Origin: Locusta migratoria
Lineage: Eukaryota; Arthropoda; Insecta; Orthoptera; Acrididae
Direction: 5' to 3'
NCBI GenBank assembly: GCA_026315105.1
Contig: CM048744.1
Location: forward strand, 841,164,094 to 841,228,093
DNA: 64,000 bases
Every line of letters starts with the position of its first letter. Within the stretch, counting starts at the first letter, position 1. Shown here in pieces: positions 12,578 through 23,189 of the stretch. A program made the translations under genes and the position numbers. The notes beneath the pieces are model-generated. The model saw only the letters and a list, made by a program, of their open reading frames with translations, was not told where the DNA came from and made no database searches.

Positions 12578-13364
12578 CGAATTCTCCTCCAGGGTTTTGG
12601 CTACCTTTCATCCTGCCCTGAAATGAAAAGTACCCTACCCAATATCATCCCCACCCCACCAACAGTGGTATTCCTTCACCCACTAAACCCACGATATCCT
12701 TGCCCATCCCTACTACTTCCCTGCTCCCAACCTCTTACCCCATGGCTCATATCCCTGAAATATACCTAGAAGCAAAACCTGTCCTAGCCACCATCCCACC
12801 ACCACCTACTCCAGTCTTGTCACAGGCACTTTCTATCCCATAAAAGGCAGGGCAACTTAGGAAAGCAGTCATGTTAGTTACAAACTGTGCAGCCTTCTAC
12901 GTGGCCACGACCAGCAACAGGCTGTCTATCGATCCTACATAATGTGGCTGACTTTATGATTGCTACACAGCCTGTGCCATATTGATCCTTACCACTAACA
13001 CCAGCTCTTCTGAATTGTGCAGGTGGACACTCTCCCTACAGTATATCCTACACTGCTGCATCCCCCCAGGCCTAAATCGTTACTAGTTCCTGCCCCCACC
13101 ACACTTCCCTTCCCTTCTTTGCACCAATCTATCCTTACGTATGTCTCCCAACCTGCCACCCACTCCAGTTCCTTTCCTTCCCTCTGTCATATCCATCTGA
13201 CAGCACTGACGTATTTCTCCACTCCTGCCGTGTATCTCTCTCCTCCCCTCCTGCATTCCTCTCATTGCCACTTTCTCACCCCCACCATTGTTTGCTCTCA
13301 CCTCAGCTATGCTGAGCCTCGCAGGCAAGGTGCACTGGCTAGAGACGGCGGTTGTGTCTGTGTT

Positions 13365-13411
<47 letters not shown>

Positions 13412-13604
13412 ATGAGTTTCTCCAACCAACAAAGGCCATATTGGCCAAAAGCAATGCAGTTGTTTTCTATTATTTGTGCCTTTACGTGTCTCGTCAGACG
13501 TCTCTGTAGTTAGTAGTGACCTATCCAGCACAAAAATATTGTGATTTCTTCTTGGAATTTCCATTGTTTGAATAAATAATATCATTTTGTGGCAAATAAT
13601 TTTG
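12578..13604 (+). mobile_element. Divergent Penelope-like element fragment
   Basis: The order of blocks follows the other PLE copies: a proline-rich linker, a ccagtcttgtcacaggc-type segment, a degraded GIY-YIG region (TNCAAFYVATTSNRLS-like near 12880-12935), a GT microsatellite at 13351-13409, and a tail ending tggaatttccattgttt. It is 5'-truncated and has no long frame. The 37-bp direct repeats flank it exactly. Confidence 0.7.
13351..13409. repeat. GT-rich microsatellite
   Basis: Interrupted GT/GTTT run at the position where other PLE copies carry their GT tract. Confidence 0.9.
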
Positions 13605-13641
13605 AAGTGGTTTCATAAACAGGGCTCATTAAACCAAACAG
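13605..13641. repeat. 37-bp direct repeat, right copy
   Basis: Pairs with 12541-12577; see that entry. Confidence 0.75.
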
Positions 13642-13984
13642 ATCTCATTTTGTGGAACATAATTTTGGATCCATTTTGGTGAATATTGGTTTACTTTATT
13701 ATAAATTTTGCACTCATATAAACATTATTTTATTTTATTTATTTTTACATTGTGAGGCTTTTTTTCTAGCTCTTGACAAAGAGCACATATGAAACAATTA
13801 AGTGCTGCAATTGTTTTATGTGATGGTACTTCAAAAATAGATACACATGAATGTTTAATGTCAGGTATTGAACACTTCAGTATATCATTCCTATTTTATG
13901 TTGTGTTATTACATGGTTTCAAAGAAAAAATAGCTACAGATACAACACCACAGTCAGAAAATTAGTGATGCTATTGGATTCATG
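13642..13984. other. No recognised feature
   Basis: AT-rich non-coding sequence between PLE fragments. Confidence 0.6.
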
Positions 13985-14260
13985 ATAATCACAGTAATAA
14001 AAATTGATAACAATGGAAAGTCCAGGTTGGATCCAGCTATATTATAGTCTGCAACTCACCGCAAAAATGTTCATTAAGCTATGTCAGGCACATAGGAAAG
14101 ACACTTATACATTCACAGCTTAGCATTCGGCTACAGGCTTCATCAGAAAAGATACATACTCTCTCATTCATACACTCACATAGGTTCCCTTCATTGTCAT
14201 TTCCATCTGCTGAAGTCTGTTTTTGAAGGGGGAGGGGACGGAAAAGATCTACAGCTTTAG
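13985..14260 (-). mobile_element. PLE 3' tail fragment
   Basis: Begins aacaatggaaagtccaggtt and runs through gtctgcaactcaccgcaaa, the reverse complement of the 3' tails ending at 3575 and 28310. Only the tail is present, as expected of a severely 5'-truncated copy. Confidence 0.7.
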
Positions 14261-14304
14261 TCTTAACTACTTGCTCAATAAACTATTGAATTTGTTTTCA
14301 TTAT

Positions 14305-14590
14305 TAATAATAGTTTCCATGTAGTAATAGGACAGTTTACAACTCACCACAAAGACAACGAGCTGCGAAGGCACATAAAAAAAGATGCACACATACAACA
14401 CTGCAGCTATCGGCCATGACCTTCTTCAGAAAATAGAACATATATGCAATCACGCAGGCACACAACTGTCAGCTCCGCTTGCCACACTTTGAATCATGCT
14501 TTGCAGTGTGGAAATAGGGGAGGGGAGGGATATGAAGGTTGTGTCACGGTGGTGGTGATGCATATAGCACGGCCTTACAGTGCATGTACA
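14305..14590 (-). mobile_element. PLE 3' tail fragment, second copy
   Basis: Contains cagtttacaactcaccacaa, then ggccatgaccttcttcagaa, then a purine-rich ggggaggggaggga stretch. Reversed, this equals the tail of the copy at 28.0-28.3 kb. It lies just downstream of a similar tail at 13985 in the same orientation. Confidence 0.75.
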
Positions 14591-15164
14591 TATTAGATGA
14601 GAGGAATGACATGTTAATAATAGTTATTGTGCAATAACCAGTGAAGTAGTACATTGCAAACCATTATAAACATTTATAGAGGTATAAACTCATTTAGCCC
14701 ATACATTTATTGTTGTGTATTAAAAGTAGACAAGATTTGAAAATTTTATTTAAAATTGAAAGCAAAACAAAATCTCTTCTCATTCTTGAGAAACTGGTTT
14801 TTATATCCATAGGACAATCACAAATGATGTCTTTTATTTAGTTCCTGCACATAAGGTATCATGTTGCCATTATAATTGTCATACTTCAAAGAGGCTTCAA
14901 GATTTCACCTAGATTCTTCTTTTTGCTGGTTTTCTCAGTTCAGAAGGAAGCCTATAAAGTTCCCTTCCCTTCTTGGCTGTAAAAATATAACTGAAATTGG
15001 ATTACTGGCATTATTCAAAGCAAAACATATCAAAATACACTAGCTTCCTACAAGCAGTGGAAAATATCATCACTCGATTTCAGCCAATTGTGCTCAAATG
15101 GTGTTAATTTGTAGGGCCTCCTTTCCCTATCCATTGTCATTTGTTACCCAACTGGCTTATAGTA
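14591..15164. other. No recognised feature
   Basis: AT-rich intronic DNA before the mariner element; no supported gene. Confidence 0.6.
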
Positions 15165-16485
15165 CAGGGTATTTTAAAAAGAACTTTACAACTTTGAAAA
15201 TTCATATTAATCTATTGAAGAGAGATTCAGAGCTGGTTTTAGTGTTGTTTCAAAGGAAAACACATCAAGTATTTATCTTAAACTAAAAGTGTTTGATGTG
15301 GTTTTCATTGGTTATCCTGCAGACATCCCATCGATAACTGATTTCTTCCCAAACTCGCATCAACATTGCAGGTATAACTTGCTCAGCGGCGGAGTAGATT
15401 CTTGCTCTAAGTTCCAGTAGAGAGGCTGGCAAAGGAGGTACGAGCACCATATCTTTGATGAAGCCCCAGAAGAAAAAGTCTAGTAGTGCCAGGTCTGGGG
15501 AACAGGCAGGCCATACAATTGGCATAGCACGGCCAATACATTTACCTGGAATACCGTCATTGAGAAAATCCCGGACGTCAGTCAGATAGTGTGGTGGTGC
15601 GCCATATCGCATGAAGTAAACATTTCGTTCTCTGTCGTCATCGATCTGTCGTATCAAAAATTGTTGCAACATATCCAGGTACACTATCCTATTGATAGTT
15701 CGTTCTCGGGAAAAAGGGGGCCATACATTTTCTTCTTGCTCAACACACAAAAAATGTTCACCTTAGGGCTATCATGAGCATGTTACAATGTTTCATGTGG
15801 ATTTTCACTGCCCCAAATCCTACAGTTATGTGAAAAGTTGACTCTTCAGAAAAGATTATGTTGTCCAAGAAATGTTCATCATCATCCACTCGGTCTAACA
15901 TATCTGTACAGAAGCTCTTCCAGGCAATCTTATTAGTGTCTTTAATTGCTTGTAAAAGAGACAACCTGTACGGTTTCAAATGCAAACATTTCCTCACCAC
16001 ACGCCAAACTGTTGTATGTGGGACTTGCAGTTCATGAGATGCACGACGGGTCAATTTTGTAGGGCAGTTGACAAAACTCTGTCTCACTTGCTCAGTAACT
16101 TCGTCAGATGTGCTTGGATGACCTGGTACTTTCTTATGTCTTACTGAGCACCCCATTTCTACAAAACATTTACGCCACTCATAAATTGTATGCCTACTAG
16201 GAGGATCTTTAGCATACTTGGTATGAAATTTATGCTGAATTGTTGTCACCGACTTTGATTCTTCAGACCAAAACACACAGCTAGCACATTCAGGGCGAGT
16301 GAAGGCAGCCATCTTTAACGTAACTGCCGCTAGTGCTTGTTGCGGCGCGATTCTGCACTAGCGAACTACGCGAGTCAAAACTTGATGTGTCTTCCTTTGA
16401 AACAACACTAAAACCATCTCTGTACCTCTTTTTAATAAATATATATTAATTTTCGAAGTTGTAAAGTCCCTTTTGAAACACCCTA
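15165..16485 (-). mobile_element. Mariner-type DNA transposon (1.32 kb, inactive)
   Basis: The element has ~110-bp imperfect inverted ends: cagggtattttaaaaagaac at the left, and the complement of tttgaaacacccta at the right, which also shares a longer tgttgtttcaaaggaa block. It is flanked by TA on both sides (15163-15164 and 16486-16487), the target duplication of the IS630/Tc1/mariner superfamily. The minus strand carries one transposase gene. The right end lies ~165 bp before the acceptor of the host exon at 16652. Confidence 0.9.
15283..16312 (-). pseudogene. Mariner transposase pseudogene
   Basis: The first frame (16312 down to 15758) starts MAAFTRPE and encodes an N-terminal helix-turn-helix pair (TIYEWRKCF, then a second one around residues 75-110). 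The second frame (down to 15283) gives the catalytic C-terminal half ending ITNENHIKHF. A frameshift near 15770 divides them, and together they would make about 340 residues, a normal length. The three catalytic Asp positions are IIFSEES (Asp replaced by Glu at residue 156), MRYGAPPH (Asp replaced by Tyr, 15604-15606) and SPDLALLDFF (Asp present). Two of three metal ligands are therefore altered and the protein cannot be active. The GAPPH and DFFFWG context fits a mariner lineage distinct from Mos1. Confidence 0.9.
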
Positions 16486-16651
16486 TAGTTGAGCAGCAAC
16501 TGTCCCGAAACTCTATGTTTCCAATAGCGGGGATGTTGAGGCACACATACCATAACAGGTGAAATGGTGTGCCTGTCATTGAACTGTGACTTTGCTTGCC
16601 TGGAGCGGGTCATGTCTGCCCAGAGCAATGATGTTTGTGCATTCTCCACAG

Positions 16652-16879
16652 GCATACAGTGAGTTGCGTAGCAAGCGTGAGGCACTGGCCAAGAAGCTGG
16701 CACTGCCAGTGGTGGGGATGGTGGAGCGGATGCGCCAGGACCTGTCAGATGTACGGGCACTGGTGGGCCGCGACTACGCCTGCCTCATGCTCGACAGAGC
16801 TGGCTGTTGGCTGGAGAAAGGACTCATCTCACGTGAAACTGACACCAGGGACCTGCGCATTGCTGAGGCACTCATCAGG
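16652..16879 (+). CDS. PPP1R36-like: Host gene exon A, probable PPP1R36-like protein
   Basis: A 228-bp exon with GC content above its surroundings. The acceptor is ctccacag before 16652 and the donor is gtgagc at 16880; both boundaries fall between codons (phase 0). The 76 residues run from AYSELRSKREALAKK to RIAEALIR and form charged amphipathic helices with no transposon motif. The next in-phase exon is at 31793. Joined, the three exons resemble the conserved region of PPP1R36, a protein phosphatase 1 regulatory subunit family linked in vertebrates to testis and ciliary roles; that match is from memory. Earlier exons are not in view. A mariner inserted just upstream leaves the acceptor untouched. 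Confidence 0.75.
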
Positions 16880-17479
16880 GTGAGCATAACAGTCAGTGTC
16901 ATAACTGAGGTAACTTACACATTGTGAAACTCACACCCTCTAATCCGACTGCCAAATACTTCATCGATTTCATGTTTTTTGCTCATTACTGATGCCATCA
17001 TACATTACATTAGAGTAAAAGATACATAACAAATAATGTAATTATGAGATACAAATTGTGCTGTTGTGAAGAAAAAAATTCATCTGTGGAACTAAAAGAA
17101 AAAAAAAAAAAAAAAAAAAAAAATGGAAGAGCAGTATCTTTTCTTGTTAATTAGCAGTCTGTCTTGTCTTGTCTTCTCAAGTAGTTAGAAATGATGAGCT
17201 GTCTCATTGTCTTTTTTTTTTTTTTTTTTTTTTGTAAACTTTCAGTTGTGATGTAAATGTTTTTAGAAAAATACAGATCTTTCTCAAGATTGAAAAGTTT
17301 TGTCTTAGCTTATTACTTAGGCCTTAAAGTGAACTACAAATGACCCTGAGATGTGATGAAGCAATCAACAATACGAAGACATTCAGAAAACTGTTGGTAT
17401 TTTTTCATAACATGAGTTAATTCTAAAGTTTCTCTGAAGTTTGTTAATATTGACTGCAGTTCTTCTTTGATATATCTCA
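16880..17479. other. Intron start with poly(A) and poly(T) runs
   Basis: Intronic sequence after exon A. A 24-bp A run (near 17100-17123) and a T run (17213-17233) are the only structured parts; no gene is seen. Confidence 0.65.
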
Positions 17480-17770
17480 CACTCAAAACACACTTACTAG
17501 CTTTTGCCACCACTGGCAGCTTCTTCAGGAAAAAGAGGAAAAAAGGGGAGGAGAAAGGGAAGGATATGGGTTTTAAGGAAGTGGAAAAGGAGTCATTCCA
17601 ATCCCAGGAGTGGAAGGACTTACCTTAGGGGACAAAAAGGAAGATAGACAAATACACACACACTCACACACATCCAAACACACCTAGACAGACATTTGTA
17701 AAAAGCAAAGAAGTTGGACAGAGATACCACTTGAGGCAGAGGCTCTGTCCACAGAACCGAGGCAAAGATG

Positions 17771-18178
17771 CTAAAGATGGTGGGCGGGAATATGAATTTG
17801 GCGGAGATTGAGACCAGGTGGGCAACGGGAGGAGAGAATAAGCTGAAGGGCAAGTTCCCATCTCCGGAGTTCTGAAAGGTTGGTGTCAGCGGGAAGCATC
17901 CAGATAACCCGGACGGTGTAGCACTGCGCCAAGATGTGCTGGCCATGCCCCAAGGCGTGTTTAGCTACAGGGTGATCCTCATTACCAACAAACACTGTCT
18001 GCCTGTGACCATTCATGCGAATGGACAGTTTGTTGCTGGTCATTCCCACATAGAACGCTTCACAGTGCAGGCATGTCAGTTGGTAAATCACGTGGGTGCT
18101 ATCGCAAGTGGCTCTGCCCTTTATTGTGTACACCTTCCGGGTTACTGGACTGGAGTAAGTGGTGGTGGAAGGGTGCAT
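17771..18178 (-). pseudogene. PLE GIY-YIG endonuclease (separated by frameshift)
   Basis: The frame reads THVIYQLTCLHCEAFYVGMT, then IRMNGHRQT and HPVAKHALGHGQ, then WELALQLILSSRCPPGLNL. VIYQL and FYVGMT stand for the GIY and YIG elements, and the Arg and His downstream match the catalytic pattern. A short bridging frame (18387-18142) lies between it and the RT, so two frameshifts divide the original protein. In active PLEs this domain nicks the target to prime reverse transcription. Confidence 0.88.
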
Positions 18179-18355
18179 AGGGCAGGTTTTACAACGGGAG
18201 CGGTTGCATGGGAGGAGCCAGAGGGTAGGGAAGGTGGTTTGGGGATTTCATAGGGATGGACTAGGAGGTTACGAAGGTTAGGAGGGCGGCGGAGAGACAC
18301 TCCTGGTGGAGTGGGAAGGATGTCATTAAGGATGGATCTCATTTCGGGGCAGGAT

Positions 18356-19842
18356 TTAAGGAAGTCGTATCCCTGCTGGAGAGCCACATTCAGAGTCCGC
18401 TCCAGTCCCGGAAAGTATCTGGTGAGAAAAGGGGCGCTTCTGGGGTTTTTCGGTGGAAGGTTCTGGATTTGGGGGGGATGAAGAGGTGGCTCTGGTAATT
18501 TGCTTCTGAACCAGGTCAGGAGGATAGCTGCGGGATGTAAAAGCTGTTATTAGGTTATTGGTGTACTGGTTCAGTGATTCGGGACTGGAGCAGACTCTTC
18601 TGCCACGAAGACCTAAGCTGTAGGGAAGGGAACGTTTGATGTGGAATGGATGGCAGCTGTCATAATGGAGGTATTGTTGTTTGTTGGTTGGTTTGATGTG
18701 GACGGATGTGTGAAGTTGGCCGTTGGACAGATGGAGGTCGACATCAAGGAAAGTGGCATGGGATTTGGAATAGGACCAGGTGAATTTGATGGGACCAAAG
18801 GAGTTGAGGTTGGAGAGGAAATTCTGGAGTTCTTCTTCACTGTTGGTCCAGATCATGAAGATGTCGTCAATGAATCTGTACCAAACTTTGGGTTGACAGG
18901 CTTGGGTTTCCAGGAAGGCTTCCTCTAAGCGTACCATAAATAAGTTTGCATATGAGGGGTCCATCCTGGTTCCCATGGCTGTTCCCTTTAGTTGTTGGTA
19001 TGTCCGGCCCTCAAAGGTGAAGAAGTTATGGGTTAGGATGAAGCTGGCTAGGGTATTAAGGAAAGAGGTTTTAGGTAGGGAAGCGGGTGGTCGGCGTGAA
19101 AGGAAATACTCCATCGCAGCGAGGCCCTGGGCATGTGGGATATTTGTGTATAAGGAGGTGGCATCAGTGGTTACAAGGATGGTTTCAGGAGGTAACACGC
19201 TGGGGAAGGATTTCAGGCAATCGAGGAAGTGGTTGGTGTCTTTTATGAAGGATGGGAGACTGCACATGATGGGTTGAAGGTGTTGGTCTATGTAGGCAGA
19301 GATTCGTTCTGTGGGGGCTTGGTAACCGGCCACAATCGGCCAGCCTGGATGATTAGGTTTGTGAATTTTAGGAAGTAGGTAGAAGGTAGGGGTGCGGGGT
19401 GTCGGTGGGGTCATGAGTTTGATGGACTCAGGTGAAAGCTTTTGTAGGGGGCCTAAGGATCTGAGAATTCCCTGAAGCTCTGCCTGGACATCAGGAATGG
19501 GGTCACCATGACAGACTTTGTAGGTAGTGTTGTCTGAAAGCTGACGCAGTCCCTCAGCCACATACCCCACCGATCAAGTATCACTGTCGTGGATCCCTTG
19601 TCGGCGGGGAGAATGATGGAATGGTCAACCTTCAGATCACGGATAGCTCGGGATTCAGCTGCGGTAATGTTGGGAGTAGGATTAAGGTTTTTCAGGAAGG
19701 ACTGAGAGGCAAGGTTGGAAGTAAGGAATACCTGGAAGGTTTGAAGGGGATGATTTTGAGGAAGAGTGGAAACAAAGGCACACTGTGGAAAGAGGACTTC
19801 GCCAAGAACCAAAATATAAGAAATACAGAACAGTATTGACAA
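18356..19842 (-). pseudogene. PLE reverse transcriptase (broken)
   Basis: Two minus-strand frames overlap at 19453-19570. The longer (404 codons, 19570 to 18356) has the RT motifs in order: FYLLPKIHKPNHPGWPIV (fingers), TDATSLYTNIPHAQGL (motif A, catalytic Asp), GTAMGTRMDPSYANLFM (motif B), YRFIDDIFMIW (motif C, both Asp present), and FLDVDLHLSNGQLH with CHPFHIKRSLPYSL towards the C-terminus. PLE RTs are related to telomerase. The upstream frame contains ESRAIRDLKVDHSIILPADK, a typical PLE N-terminal block. The main RT frame itself is long and intact, which suggests a fairly recent insertion. Confidence 0.9.
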
Positions 19843-19850
19843 AATCCTTC

Positions 19851-20260
19851 ATGTAAGAACTGTGGATGGCTTGAAAGTTCTGGCTGATGCTGCCAATTGT
19901 AAATGTACAAATAAAAATGGTAGAATGCCAGTCTGACTTAGGTTTACACAAATGCCTCCTGATTGCTCTCGATTTCGCAGAATTGCATTAGTAAGCGCAG
20001 TGGTGCTGGCAATTAGCATTGCAGTAACAACATAACAATTATCTATGTAACAGGAAACTGAAATAAACAATAATAAAACACCTTACATTTAAGGCTAATA
20101 CTAATAAAATTAGTAGAAAGTCAAAGGGCTTCAGTCGCTAGGACAGGATTTATACAAATAAGCAATTGTGCTTAGGCAGGTGTAGGAAGGATGCGTATTG
20201 TGTCACTGTACAAGGAGACAAGGCCATTGTATAATGGAGTGTCTGCATACACGCGATTGC
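19851..20260. other. Unassigned, possibly 3' end of the adjacent gypsy element
   Basis: AT-rich, no frame. It lies where the 3' untranslated region or LTR of the minus-strand gypsy element would be, but I found no matching LTR at its other end. Confidence 0.4.
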
Positions 20261-20269
20261 AAGGCTTAT

Positions 20270-22690
20270 TTATGCTGAGACCTTAAAAGATATTTTGGAG
20301 GTCTTGCAGTATAGTTGGCAGGTTGTTTTCTCTGAACAAAAGTTCACGAAGGTTCTGGTGAGTTTGGAGGCACAGGTGGAGATGGTACCGTCTGACGTTG
20401 ATAGGGTCGTAGTTGGTCCATATTTACTATGACAGTACGATCTGGCAACTGCAGTTCGGCATTGACAGGTGACGTCAGTCACAGAATTTTATAGGGCCCA
20501 TCAAAGTTTGGGGTGAATTTCTTGGTTCTCCCAGGTATGATGACGGTATTATGGAGTAATACCAAGTCGCCAGGTTTATAGGTAGGTGTACAGGAATTTT
20601 TGTTGCGCTTCTGTACTTGTTTGGCATTGCTTTTAATATTTTTTTATTTGACTTGAGGCCAAATGGTTTTGAGGTGCTTCGCCAAGCCTTTTAATTTAGT
20701 GAATATCGACCCCTGCAGGTAACTTATCCTCTTCAAATGGCAAGTTCATGGGGCATCTGTAGACAACTTCATGAGGAGTATATCCCGTGGAGTCACGAGT
20801 ATGTGTATTATAGGCAGACTTATTATAGGAAGTATATTTTGGCCAGTCGTTGTAGCGTTTATTAACGTAGTAGGAAATCATTTTCATAACTGTGCGAATT
20901 CACGTTCCACACGTCCATTACATTGTGGGTGGAAAGGGGTTGTTCTCCAACTCTTTATTTTTAGCAGTTTTCATACCTAGGTTAACAGGCTTTCCATAAA
21001 CTGGGTACACTGTTCTGTGAGAATAGCTTCAGGTCTACTGAAGGGTAAGATTAATTTTTCCACAACTTGGATAGCAATTGTGAGCCAACATTTCAGCAAT
21101 TCGGGCATTAGTGGCGTATTTCCCATTGTGGCATGCTTGCAGTGCATCATGGTTTTGTCTAATGATACCCTCCTGTAGGGAGGTAGGAAAAACAATTCTA
21201 AGACCATGCTTAGTGTTTCGATAAAGGATTCCATTATGTGATTCAAACTGTGAGGAAGAACAATAATTTTGGCATTCAGGATCCTGACTTGGGTAGTTTT
21301 CAGTTCCTTTATTAGGACCTCATTTGCCTGTACTAGTCGAATTTTCCGACTTAAGGCGTCAGCATTTTGGTTGATACGTCCAGGTTTGTGGTGCACATAA
21401 AAATTGTATTTTGCTAGTCTCAGAGTCTATCACATTAATTGACTACTGTAAGGCTGAATGATTGGTATAAATTTTGAATTTTCATGCAAAGAGGTAGTAA
21501 CGAAAGTGTGTAATTTCAAAAAGGAGGGCCAAGCATTCCATCTGTGTTGTACAGTAATTAGTTTCAGCTCTATTCAATTGATGAGAGGCATAACCAATGG
21601 GTCTTTCCTCCCCCTCTATTACCTGGATCAACACTACCCAGTGCATAAATAGATGCATCACATGATAAAATGAATGGTTTAGAGAAATCAGGGTATGCTA
21701 GGAGGGTTGCACATGTCAGAATGTTTTTAATGGTTTCTAATGCTTTCTCACAGTTTTCGGACCAGACAAATGGGGTATCTTTTTTTAATAAATTTGATAA
21801 TGGTTTTGGTATTTCTGCATAATTGTTTACGAAGCAACAGTAATAGTTACTGAGGCCTAAAAAGCTCTGTAATTCTTTTATGTTAGTAGGGGTAGGAAAT
21901 GGTTTGGGTGCGTCTGTGAGTTCCGGATCAGGTTTGACACCATTATTACTCATAATATGTCCTATCTATTTTACTTGGGACTGAACAAAGTGGCAATTTT
22001 CTATTTTAAGGCTTAAATTAACAGCATGCTCTGTAATTGTTTTGGAAAATACAATAATATCATCCAGATACACCAGACACATAGTAGGCTTTAAACCTCT
22101 TAATAGTAGCTCGGCAAATCTATGAAAGGTAGCAGGAGCATTTCGTAGACCAAAAGGCATTCTTAAAAATTCATACAGTCCACTAGGGACTGCAAAGACA
22201 GTTTTCTGTGTATCTGCTGGAGCAATAGGAATCTGATGGTATCCACTCTTTATGTCCAGAGTAGTGAAATATCTGCTATCACCTAGGCTATCTAATGTTT
22301 CAGCAATCCTGGTAAAAGGATAGTGATCAGGAGTGGTTACTTTGTTTACTATGCGCATGTCTGTGCAGAAGCGATAAGCAGTTTCACAATTAATTGATTT
22401 CTTCTTAACCATTACAGTAGGATTTAACCAGGAGAGGCTGATGGTTGAATTATCCCTGCAGCCAGTTGCTGTTTAATAGTGTCATCCACAACAGTTTGCA
22501 AGTGGTAAGGGATTCTATGTGGTTTTTGTTTTATAGGTCGAGTATTTCCAGTCAGAATCTCATGTTTCACTGAATCAGTGCAGGCAGGTAAGCGCATTCT
22601 TCGAACAGCCATGAGAATCCTGACAATAGTGGCATTAATATTGTTTGGTCGTTGGGTGGCAAATGCCTCAATTTGTGTGTGAAAGTTTGT
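20270..22690 (-). mobile_element. Ty3/gypsy retrotransposon 1, pol region (RT, RNase H, integrase)
   Basis: Minus-strand blocks in order. RT start: 22612-22424 (EILTGNTRPIKQKPHRIPY). RT core: 22412-21966 (YFTTLDIKSGYHQIPIA, MPFGLRNAPATF, LVYLDDIIVFSK; the YLDD palm is intact). RT thumb and RNase H start: 21953-21570 (FLGLSNYYCCFVNNYAEI, ILSCDASIYALG). RNase H end: GRINQNADALSRK at 21390. Integrase: ILTEQCTQFMES near 21000, then YNKSAYNTHTRDSTGYTP (20887-20696). The integrase and end regions are frame-broken. It continues upstream as gag and protease at 25.3-26.6 kb, separated by a LINE and a SINE. No env-like frame is seen. Confidence 0.92.
21966..22412 (-). pseudogene. Gypsy 1 reverse transcriptase core
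   Basis: A 148-codon open frame with the RT catalytic motifs TLDIKSGYHQI (motif A) and LVYLDDIIVF (motif C) both intact. It is cut off from RNase H by a stop just before 21953 and from its N-terminal part by one near 22415. Ty3-type RT would convert element RNA into DNA inside a particle; this copy cannot make the full polyprotein. Confidence 0.88.
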
Positions 22691-22829
22691 TGTAACAAAG
22701 AACTAATAGCAAAAACGGATGAAACAGGTAATGATTGTGCATGTGTATGTTCATTGTGTTGAATTCATGATTAAAACACTAGTAATAAGGGTACCATGCG
22801 GTATATCACATCTTTGGTGCAAAACTGTT

Positions 22830-23005
22830 CAGATGTTTGTAAAGCTTATGGGACTTAACTGTGGGGTCATCAGTCCCTAAACTAACTTATACTACACACA
22901 GCACAAACATCCATGCTTGAGGAGGGATTCAAACCCCCGACATTGAATGGCCTCACGCATTGCAGCATAGTACCTCTATGTAGTGATGAAATTGTCAATA
23001 GCAAC
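22830..23005 (-). mobile_element. tRNA-derived SINE inside gypsy 1
   Basis: The segment atgggacttaactgtggggt, catcagtccct, then acatccatgcttgagg matches a second SINE family abundant in orthopterans. Read on the minus strand, the end carries a B-box-like gggtttgaatcc, the internal pol III promoter. The A-box is not clear. The copy is old and partial. Confidence 0.65.
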
Positions 23006-23189
23006 AGGTACATAATTTCTCCTTTTGACTCGAATGCTGTGGCACAAATTTCTTTGAACATGTATTTGTAATTGATCTAGTACCTAGTTCTGTCTAAGAG
23101 ATTCTACTAAAAGAGTCACTTCAGTGCTTTCTTTTGTTATTGTAGACCCCTAGAAGACTTACCGGTTCCTGCTGGTAGTTCCAGCGCAC

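Larger units (their letters stand above)
17480..19850 (-). mobile_element. Penelope-like element with RT and GIY-YIG
   Basis: This is the most complete PLE here (~2.4 kb, minus strand). The order is N-terminal region, reverse transcriptase, linker, GIY-YIG endonuclease, then a 3' tail with a purine-rich stretch ending near 17480. It shares its tail with fragments at 40.8, 52.9 and 59.5 kb, but differs in sequence from the copies at 0-3.6 and 26.6-28.3 kb, so at least two subfamilies are present. The coding region is broken by frameshifts. Confidence 0.9.

Noticed and set aside
16446..16760. Minus-strand frame overlapping exon A
   Set aside because: Antisense shadow of the GC-rich exon and mariner end; no family resemblance.
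17095..17233. A-run and T-run as ends of one foldback element
   Set aside because: Only the homopolymers are complementary; flanking sequences do not pair.
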